From Syngnathus acus (taxonomy: Eukaryota; Chordata; Actinopteri; Syngnathiformes; Syngnathidae): a stretch of DNA of 64,000 nt. Every line of letters starts with the position of its first letter. Positions within the stretch are counted from its first letter, which is position 1. Below the pieces are notes generated by a model that was given only the letters and a program-made list of their open reading frames with translations, searched no databases and had not been told where the DNA came from. Position numbers and translations under genes: made by a program. This document shows, one piece after another, positions 25,672 to 64,000 of this stretch. The stretch covers positions 9,276,039-9,340,038 of the forward strand of contig NC_051097.1 of assembly GCF_901709675.1 (NCBI RefSeq). Reading direction: 5' to 3'.

Positions 25672-27640
25672 TTCTAGAGGCTTCTCCTCTTTCCACACTA
25701 GAAGTCCGAATTGCAGAGAATAAAGTTAAGAGAACCGCATGATCGAATCAGACGTCCATTTTTTTTGTACTCGCAGGTGGATGAAAGACTACTCGCACTC
25801 GGCGATGATTCCGCCGCCTGTTTTTATCACGGTTGCGCTTCGTAAAATGAATCAGATGTTTCCGTAAAAATTGATAAGACAGTCAATAAGGCGGCGAGGG
25901 TAAACACAGTTTGTAAACCACACTTCTATTCACCTCACCATCTATTATTCATCGCTTGAGATGATTCTTTCATGAAGCCAGCTAGTTGCACATAATTCAT
26001 AACGCTTGCTGTGGAAAGTAGGACAGCGTAAGATGCGGGCGGGTTGGGGAGGAAAGATGAGAGGGCTGAGGGAAAATGAGGGTGACGAAAAGGATGTAGA
26101 CAGAGAGAGAGAGGTGATGGAATTACAGTTTGAGCGGGAGTCTGTTTACCGCCGAGAGAAAAAAAATGGGGGAAAATTGGGAAATTAGGAGATAAAAGGC
26201 AAGAGAAAGACAGATTGACAAGCGGGGACGGATAAGCAGAGAACACCCCAAGACACTCTTAACAAGGAAAGGATAAGGAGGGGGCGTTATGTCGAGACAT
26301 CTCTATTAAGCGTTGGGGGGGCGGAGTTTGCGGCAACAAGAGGACCTCCTGATTGGCTATTTGTTTTACAGATGCAAATTTGCTCCATAAGACAAATGCC
26401 GTCTCGAAACCGACCTCCCGGGATCTTCGACATCACCTTTTAGCGCTTTGCATCATGTCACATTCCAGACATCCATTTTCTACGCTGTTCAGGGTCAATG
26501 ATTTGTTGGAATCTAGTTTTTTAGGGTACGCACAGTCCATTAGGCCGCGATCTTTGACTGATGCTAGCAGGATCAAACGAAAAGAACCATGTCCTCGGAT
26601 GACATGATTTGTGTGTTTGACATGCTCCTCATAGATACATAGACATACATTTCTCGTGTTAACCCCAAACATCCTAGTTGAATTTCTCCGATAATCTCAT
26701 CACACCCACGTTACCCCTGCAGCTATGTGGTGACATGTGAAAGGGCGGACTTTTTACTCGTCTCGGTTTCTCTCTCTCTTTACCAGCCCCCGTCTTCTTT
26801 CCTCTTGATCCTTGCGCTGCCGACGCCCGTCAGTGGAACCTTCATGTTGCATTTTAACGGATGACTAAGTTATCACAAACACTTGTCTGCCGCAGTGACA
26901 CGGGGAGCATGATGCATATATCTGCCAGAAGTTCACGTCAGTTGTATCAACGTGTAATGTTAATGTTGGTTTGCCTCAAGGTTGCTGTGTGTGTGTGTGT
27001 CTGGTTACTCTTTGTTTATATTTGGGTCAACCGACCTCACACATCCTGTGCGCTACGAGTTCCTGTTTGTGTGTGTTTGTGTCCCCACAAAGCGTACAAC
27101 TTTTCTTCCGTCTTTTGCAATTTCTCAATTTTTGTTTATACTCATTTTTATGGTCTGCCTGCCCCATTTTGTTTCCTAATTTCACTTGCAGACTTTGTCA
27201 CATCCATCTCATGCTTCCTGCTCCACTCCTCTCCGCGGTTCCTTTGCCACTACTCTCCTCTGCAGGCCTCCAATCCTCTTTCGACCTCTTCCTTCACTCG
27301 CTCTCTCCTTCTTTTTTGAATCTTTACTCCTTCTGTCTGCCCTCTCTCCTCTCTTTTGGATTATGGAGATGAGAATGTCATTGTTAAACGCGGGGAGTCG
27401 TCTGTGATCCCTTGGTGTCATTTCACCGGCAGGAGAGAGCAGAAAACATGTGACTGTCAAATTTAGGGGCACATATACCTCAGAATAAGCTACGATAAAT
27501 CTCGATACGCAAACATACCGAGATAGAAGCTCTGACATTGTGTAGACATGGATAAATGTTCAACTCTGATACGATAAAATCGTAGAACACGTACGATAAT
27601 ACAAAATGTTTGAAAATTCACATAAGCAACCGTCTACACG
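25672..27640. other. Intergenic, no gene recognised
   Basis: No gene. A purine-rich stretch lies at 26030-26300, a pyrimidine-rich stretch at 27200-27360, and a (GT)n tract at 26986-27001. The 152-codon open frame at 26861-27319 comes from the pyrimidine-rich strand and is not credible. Confidence 0.5.
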
Positions 27641-27738
27641 AGGGGTGTCAAACTCATTTTTGCACAATTTGTCTTTGCGGGCCACCTAAAATGACATGGC
27701 GGGCCATATCTGGCCCCCGGGCCTTGGGTTTGACACAT
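27641..27738 (-). mobile_element. Minimal hAT-like element (about 98 bp)
   Basis: AGGGGTGTCAAACTCATTTT at the left, GGCCTTGGGTTTGACACA at the right, with GGCGGGCCATATCTGGCCCC between. Same short form as 25576-25671 but in the opposite orientation. Confidence 0.75.
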
Positions 27739-28745
27739 ATGGTCTACACGATTTAAACTTAACATAGCTGTCAAAATGGTGGAACTAACTCCATCTGGCA
27801 ACCGCCAGGGGGGATCAAACTGCAGAGAGGGGCTTTTCTTTGTTTTTCTTGCTCTTCCTGAATTGAAATTTTAATTTCCCGCCGCTCGTCCTTGCCGGTG
27901 TTCTGTATTATGGAAACGAGCGGAGAGGGGAGGGGCCGACTCGGAAGGTAATGCGATCCATTTGTTACAGTTACAGTCGGCCACTCAAATAATTTCATCA
28001 AATACAGGTTGTGTCCTGCTATATATTATATCTGGCTGGATTATTAACGGCCTTGTACTGAGCGTGAGTTCATTTCCGTTGTAATTAGCCTACGCTGCAG
28101 GCTATAAAACGGGAAGTGATTAGACGATTATTATTATATACTATTTGCAACAGGATAAATGACAGTACGGAAATAAAAAACATGGAAGATTTGTTTCTGT
28201 ATGTTTTATTGTGACAGTGCAAAAGCAGAAGCCACAATGTAGGATTGCTGGTGAGGTCTTTAAATCCCTTTTCTCTTCCGACGACATTGTGACAAGTTAA
28301 GACCAAATTATTTTCCGCATTGTTTTATAAATAAGGCTTGATAATGGAATGCCGTGCTGTCTTTGTCATCTGCACAATGTATGCAGGAAAGCACTCCCAA
28401 ACCACCATAAAGCAAGATTAAAATAAGCCCGTCCATTTTGTGTTTACACACACACGCGGGCAAACACACACAAAAAATAACAACAGCAAATATGCAAACA
28501 TAAATCACCTTGTTAAAGCCTCGCTTGTATCTGTGCCTGTGTTTAGTTTTTATTTATTTATAAAGAGGAAGCTCAACGGTAAATTGGAATGTAACCTCTT
28601 TTACACAATAATTATTCACATAGTGACAATAAATCCCTTCAGCGGGTAAATTTAGACTGACTTTCCTTTCTCATGTTACTTTTTTCATTTTATTTTGAGA
28701 CACTTTATGGCTTGTGTGAGGGATAAAATAAAAGTTTAAATCATC
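27739..28745. other. Intergenic, no gene recognised
   Basis: Nothing recognisable. Confidence 0.5.
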
Positions 28746-29036
28746 ATAATCTCCCCCCTTCTGCGTAGCGTCCTGTACTTTTGCGCTATATTCTGACTGT
28801 CTGCTGTATGCACACTTGCTCCTCTTATTTATGATGTTATTTGTTTATTTATTATTTATTCATCACTCTTATTTATTCATTGTTTGTGCCTTTTTGTTTT
28901 TATTTTTTGTGTTGTTTACTTGTATGTATATTGTGTACGATGTCTTGTCACCGTGGGATAGTGGGAACGTAATTTCGATTTCTTGTGTGTCTTGGCATGT
29001 GAAGAAATTGACAATAAAGCAGACTTTGACTTTGGA
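28746..29036 (+). mobile_element. Probable 3' tail of a non-LTR retrotransposon
   Basis: T-rich segment followed by CACCGTGGGATAGTGGGAAC, then GTAATTTCGATTTCTTGTGT and a terminal GACAATAAAGCAGACTTTGA-type tail ending CTTTG repeats. I recognise this tail as widespread in percomorph genomes (Rex1/CR1-like from memory). No reverse transcriptase is present, so it is a 5'-truncated copy. Confidence 0.55.
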
Positions 29037-32000
29037 AGATAATGAATGTTGGCTTATGGAAAAAAAAAAAAAGGCGAATGATTAACAAGTTGACCTTCAG
29101 GCAACCAACCAGGATGACATTTTTCTTTTTTTTTCTTTGTGTACCTCGACAAAGTTTTGTTGACATTGGTTTTGCACTTGTTGGAACCTGCTGCGTGGTG
29201 TCCTGGTGTTAATGTTTTACAAGTCATACAGACTGCTGTGAAAAAGGGGTCATTATCAAAACAAAACTACTGGTGAGCTGAAACTTTTAGCTGGACAGTA
29301 TTTTGCCGAGCACTGTATTAATAATTACCCACAGGTATGCTAACTGGGAAAAAAAACAACTCTTGTTCTCTTGGGTAGCGGTAATGGTTCCATTCTCCTT
29401 GTGAATGAATAAAAAAAGGAGAAAATTAAGTTTTTAAAAATTTAATGAACATTGCACAGTTTTTTCAAAGCAAACAAACAAACAAACAAACCATGCCTTC
29501 TTCATGTGAATAAACCAAAACCATTGTTTGTTTGTTTATTTTCACATACAAAAACAATTTAAAATGTACATAGATTAAATAAATGTGATGGAGAATGTGT
29601 AAAAAAGAAAACCTCCAGGGGCTTACGAAGTGGCATTCTCCAGAAATATGAAGACATTGAAGATAAAATTTCAATGGATAGAGAACAATGCATCCCAATA
29701 CATGTCATACAGATGAAAAAAAAGAAAAATTTATAATAGAGATAAGGCATACACATACAACAATAGGGGGAAAACACCAAAACTATGATTAAAGAGAATA
29801 ATGAATGGACCGTATTTCTTTATTGACCTATACCACACCAAAATAAATAACAAACAAAGCCACTGAGGGTTGATTTTTGTTTATTTTTTTCACTCATTCA
29901 ACTGTGAGAATGGAGTAACTGCACATCGAAGGTGCTCTTCGAGCTCCTCTGCAGTGTCCAGCAGCTGTGCCAGCTCTCTCCTGGCAGACTTACGACAGTC
30001 ATGAAACCATCTGTGTGTGCAAGCAAGCACAAGTAGATATAAATGTCCTCCTTAGATCTGGAAGCGACGCAATACCTCCTCCACAGCAACCAGCAAATGC
30101 TTTTCAGTCCAAATCAGGCTTGCTTGCATCTGTGTTTACCTTTTTTCTATTTTAGCTAAGATGAAATGTCTTCGTCTGGTTCGGGTAGTGGTGATTTATT
30201 CAAATCTGATTTTATGGACAATTATCGTATGGTATTATATTGCTATTGTGGCTGTGGTAGCAAGCTGAATAAATCTTGCTAGCTACGGGATAAAACGGGT
30301 CCCAAGTGAAAAAGGTCGACGTAATACAAGTCCACAGTAAATCCTCGACTGTGGCAAATTGTTTGGAGGCTCTTGACATGACCTTAGCCAACCTGTTTGC
30401 CTTGAAAGAATTTATATAATGTGGACCGTGCACGATAACGCGCCTATTGCTCTGGTTCCTGTCCAGACGTTTTCCTTGCTGAACACGTCTCAATTTATCC
30501 AAGCCCATTATCACACCTTCCATGCCTACGCAGATTGAAAATATTCCACCGGCTCTTTTTGTCTTCCCCTAGTTGGAATTATACAGGAGTCATTATGAAA
30601 ATTGGTTGTACGCATTCGGGGGAAAGAAAAAAAAGACAGAAATATGAAAACTGATTTAGTAATTTTATGCATTCCTGCTAACTTTGTCTATCACACCTAT
30701 TATGTCTTCCTTTTTTTTTTTTAAAAGCTTCAGCAAAGTTTGGAGCAACAAAATGGAGGGCAGAGAACAACAAAAGCTAAACGAGATAAAAGGCAAGTAA
30801 AAGCCTTTAGGAAATAGATGTGATCAATCAAAAAAAAAAAGCTGGCAGGAACGATGGGCGAGTTATATAACCACAACATGGCCGCCATGTCACAAATGTG
30901 TGGTTGTCCTCTGCTGACTGTTTAATCGCACCTCAAACATCGCCTTCTGCAAATAACGATGGCACCAACACGAGGCGGCGGCGTGCCAGTATTGGCCGTC
31001 CCGTGATGTTCCAAAAGCAGAAGTTACCATTTAAGCTGCATTGTAAATATCAACGAAAGGTAAACGTCGACATTGACCTGTCACGTGATATATAGAAAAA
31101 TCAAGAAAAAAAAAAAATCATATTCCCGATAGCCACCACTTCCCTACCAAGAGCGATATTATCCGTACATCCGTCGGGCTCGAGGAAGTTGACTTTATTT
31201 GACTCTGTTAAAATCCACATTAATGAATATGCTGCATATCAATGACAAGTATTCATTGAAAATGTCGTTTTAACACAATTAATTTAATACAAAATTGGAT
31301 TAAAAATAAAACCCTGTCACCAGTAGTCTTAATTTTGTTGGACTACATTTCACATAACAGTATATTTATTTCAGTTACTGTAATAAAATTCTCATAAGCT
31401 GCACTTAGTCTAAATGAGCATATTTTGTCTTTGAGGCTTGTCATGCATTCGCAGGCTTCTTTTTTTTTTCTTTCTCTCTGATGATTCCACTTAGAAGAAT
31501 CTATCCCCGTGGTCCTATACATAGCCCCTTCTCACATGAAGTATATATTCTGACTTGGGAGATAAAATGTGTGAAAGAAGAGCAGCAGGATTGGGAGCAG
31601 TGTGCAGAAGAGGGGGACAAGCCAAAATAGAGCGAGAATATCAGCAGCGCTGCCTGCCAGACTCGCTGAGCTGCTAAGCAGGGCTTAACGATGCCCAAGG
31701 GTGTGTGTGTGTGCAAGTGTGTGTGTGTGTGTGCGTGTGTTTTGGGGAGCTTTCCTTCATTATAAGCCTCAAACATGAGTTCCATGTTTTGGGTTCAACC
31801 AAAGGCCAAAGAGTCTGAATAGCAGAACTTTGTTTGAAGGTTGATTACTTGCCAATTAGTTGGTCAAGTGACTCTAATTTCGTGGGTGGAGGACGAGCGG
31901 TCGATTTTTTTTGCTCAAATTTAAAACGCGGTGATTCAGTAGATTTGGCGGTGTGATTTAAAAAAAATTAATTCTTGCCGGTCATCGGTCAGGGCACCTG

Positions 32001-33099
32001 CTGCTTCGCTCGACTGGAGTTCCTAACGAGGTCAACCGCAGCTAAGTCAACCAAAAGTCCGACTTGACCTTTGGTCTCATGCCGCGTGACCTTCACGGCA
32101 GGGCCTGTTTAAACTTGTCAGACAAAAATCCAAGATGCATGAGAAAAGTCCAACCTCAAAGATGCGACTTGAGAAATTCACAATAAATCAAATCATGTGT
32201 TTTTTGGACTTGATGTCTTTTTTCTGGCCTTCTTCTCTGCAAACATTGCATGGAATTAAACAGCGACACCTTGAGCAAAACACACTTTTCTGGCATCCCA
32301 CAACCACCTCCACACCCGCTGTCACATGCACACACACACAAAAAATAAACACCCGTACTCAACACCAACACCAACACCTACGATGATGCTCATCTTTTTA
32401 CACGCAAGAAATGATTCTATTTCGTACTCAGGAAGGTGAGAATATTTAGGAGGTCACGCCAGCTAGAATGTAGCTGCCCACATTCTTGGCAGTCGCTGTA
32501 CACAATAAAGAATTATTTTTGGATAATATATAATAAAATGTCTAATTTAATTTACAAGGGGAAAAAATCACACAATCGAGCTTTTCTCCCGACTTAGCAG
32601 TTTAATCACAATATGTCACAATATTAAAATGAAGGCATAAAAGAAAGAAAAATGAATAAGCCGACTGTGTAGTTAACAACAGACATCAGAGTAGGAGTGA
32701 AGCAACACTTAATTGTCAGTGAGTCACGACTCCCAAAGTTTACACCACACAGATTTGCACCTCCATTAGCTGTCGCCTGAGGGTGTCTGCAAAAAAAACA
32801 CACACACACACACAATGGAGAACAACACAAAATGGAATAAAGTGTTTCTAGCAATTTTTCTGAAAGGAAGTCCTTTGCATAAGAAAAAAAATATAGTATT
32901 TATTTTGTTCTTTGGATTTTGTCATGCATCTGGGCTATGTGGGGGTGGCCCCACTGATGAAAAATGTGCCCCCCCCCCCCTGCATTTTCTAAATTGCCCA
33001 TCTGTGTGTGTCACATCCAATTAAATGGCCACACTTGCGCATGTAAAGCCATTACGCCTTTATTATGAGGAGCAATTTTGAGGCTTTTGCGCCACGAGA
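29037..33099. other. Intergenic, upstream of epha5
   Basis: No gene recognised. It has (AAAC)n at 29471-29491 facing (GTTT)n at 29524-29538, a (GT)n tract at 31700-31740, and an (AC)n tract at 32798-32814. A GGCCGCCATGT site (30880-30890, YY1-like on the minus strand) is the only candidate motif. Confidence 0.5.
31700..31740. repeat. (GT)n microsatellite, interrupted
   Basis: GT tract broken by GCAA and GC. Confidence 0.9.
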
Positions 33100-33370
33100 G
33101 TCCTGCGGTGGGGTTTACCTGTGGACTTTTCCTGATTGGATGGGTTCGGATTTTAAATCCCGCCCCCTTCCGCCCCGTCTCTCCAGCTGGTGATCGGAGC
33201 GCACAGTTAGCGTTCAGCTCCCCGCTGCAGAACATGAGCTCTCACCCCACGGATCGGACACTCCACGTCACTCATGCTTTCACCACGCGAATGCTGAGGG
33301 AACCTGCCAAGCTTCAGGCAGCAATTTACGTTTGAATCGTTTTGGTTTTCTTTATTTTTTTGGATGCGCC
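33100..33370 (+). promoter_or_regulatory. Putative epha5 core promoter and 5' UTR
   Basis: This stretch has an inverted CCAAT box (GATTGG, near 33134-33139), a GC box (CCCGCCCCC, near 33160-33168) and a denser GC content than its surroundings, just before the signal-peptide exon. A start site between about 33170 and 33230 is inferred. No good TATA box is present. If transcription starts before 33234, the leader contains a 33-codon upstream ORF (33234-33335). Confidence 0.5.
33234..33335 (+). other. Upstream ORF in the epha5 leader
   Basis: ATG at 33234 (context AACATGA, A at -3) opens 33 codons ending at TGA 33333-33335, 35 bases before the main start. A second ATG at 33364, with a weak context, overlaps the main start out of frame and closes at 33456. 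Both could lower translation from 33371. The uORF peptide shows no recognisable motif. Confidence 0.45.
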
Positions 33371-62942
<29,572 letters not shown>

Positions 62943-63880
62943 TGCGCACAATATACGTGGACCTAGTATGAAGAAGACTTCAGTTGGACCTAGAGCGGCT
63001 GAGCACTTTCTAAATGATAAGGAGCAGACTTTCTATGGACCAGTGATTTTGTTTTTTAGGGGTGTCACAGACCAAACTGAAGGGAGTGGTTTTACAAAAA
63101 AGGGAACATGGTTGACTGAAGACTTTCCATCCAGAGGATTTCATTTGAATGGGATTCCTTACATCCCAGCACTGCTTCGGTTCTCAAACATGGAGAGCTA
63201 CCAGCACTTTTTGGTTACACACAAATACGTTAATTTCTTCTTTCAGCTTGTCTCAGGTTTTCTGAGTCCAGCGGATCTGTATGTTTTGCTTAGCGTCTTC
63301 TGGAAAGTGAATTGAGGCACCAACGGCTACCATCTCCGGTTTTGGTTCGGTGGACGCCATCAAACTCATTTAAGATCAACATTCGAGTACATTTCCATCA
63401 AATCTTTAAATGAATGGAAAGCATGTGTACTGACTGAAACCTGAAATGCAAAGGTATGACCCTAAATTTCTCGGTTGTTTTGATATTGGGTGAATGTAAA
63501 GTTCTTCTTGCATTATGTTCTGATCAGCAAATGACACGGGTAACCCGCTCTTCTAAAGTTTGCTCGCAGATTGCATGACCATGTCAGCTCGCTTCATGTT
63601 GTCTTTCGTAGGACAAAAAAAATTTGAACTTGTTTGATCAGCGGATGTACCACGTTGCTAAGGAAACAGTCAACAATCACTCAACCATGATGAGTCTTCA
63701 AGTTAAGAATCAACCACATTTGAGATTCCAATGAAGCCTTCACGTCCACTTTCAGGTACTGCAAAAAAACCCTCAGCAAGTTTCTCTCCACCACAGTGCA
63801 CCTCATCGAAACGGAACCACTGGCAAACGGAGGCAATATTGAATAAATCGATAATCACTTATTATTTATTTGTATTTATA
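62943..63880 (+). other. epha5: epha5 3' UTR
   Basis: Non-coding stretch from the stop codon to the inferred cleavage region. It has no introns or repeats that I can see, and an AT-rich end with ATTTA pentamers near 63858-63876. An open frame of 128 codons starting at 62929 runs through it out of frame with epha5; it resembles nothing I know and is treated as chance. Further UTR use beyond this window is possible. Confidence 0.7.
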
Positions 63881-63918
63881 GAAAATGCAAAAAAAAAAAG
63901 TGTTAGTGTTTGCGTTTA
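63842..63918 (+). terminator. Polyadenylation signal of epha5
   Basis: AATAAA at 63842-63847, the only canonical hexamer I see after the stop codon, with a GT-rich stretch at about 63900-63918 (GTGTTAGTGTTTGCG) as a plausible downstream element. Cleavage would fall around 63860-63880. The A run near 63887-63898 is genomic. Confidence 0.6.
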
Positions 63919-64000
63919 ATCTGTGAAGCTCTGCCTACATGTATTTCATGTATATAATGTATGATAAATATTTAAAGCAGGGAGCATTGTTCTTCAGTCT

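Noticed and set aside
26861-27372. Plus-strand frames of 133-152 codons
   Set aside because: Pyrimidine-rich DNA read as Cys/Phe/Ser/Leu; a GT microsatellite runs through it.

Overview
The window reads as vertebrate nuclear DNA from a teleost fish, probably a percomorph. It is one intron-rich tyrosine kinase gene with GT-AG introns, several of only 68-95 bases, in AT-rich intergenic DNA full of CA/GT and AT microsatellites. The interspersed repeats (hAT-like elements starting GGTGTCAAACTC, and palindromic elements with 'CGGACTATAAGTCGC' ends) are of the kind common in fish genomes. There are no prokaryotic-style operons, CRISPR arrays, tRNAs or rRNAs that I can recognise.

Bases 1 to about 33,100 are a gene desert: I found no exon, pseudogene or RNA gene that I can defend. 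It holds six related hAT-like elements (2.5, 3.7, 6.6, 13.0, 25.6 and 27.6 kb), two of the five copies of a palindromic MITE (2.65 and 5.96 kb), a probable non-LTR retrotransposon tail (28.75-29.04 kb), a duplicated TTATG tandem repeat (15.6 kb), duplicated AT-rich blocks (11.8 and 23.4 kb) and a CpG-dense block near 17.14-17.55 kb that is the best candidate for a distal regulatory element.

Bases 33,371-62,942 on the + strand carry an EphA-type ephrin receptor, best matched to EPHA5, in 19 coding exons that I could join with consistent splice phases. The order is: signal peptide (exon 1), ephrin-binding domain (exons 2-3), cysteine-rich region (3-4), two fibronectin III repeats (5-8), one membrane span (9), juxtamembrane segment with two tyrosines (10-11), kinase domain (12-17), SAM domain (18-19) and a C-terminal Val-Asn-Ile. 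The 3' UTR ends near an AATAAA at 63,842. The product would be about 1,007 residues once one extra base in exon 16 is allowed for.

The most unusual points all lie in this gene. Exon 16 is 151 bases where the family exon is 150, and the extra base would end the protein inside the kinase domain. The class-specificity (H-I) loop of the ephrin-binding domain carries a long acidic insertion. Two cysteines are lost together in the first fibronectin repeat. A Trp sits beside the catalytic alpha-C Glu. Two introns (7 and 14) divide exons that, as I recall, are undivided in mammals; intron 14 is flanked by an AGGTACT direct repeat. I did not find a wholly new biological system; these are lineage-specific changes in a known receptor.
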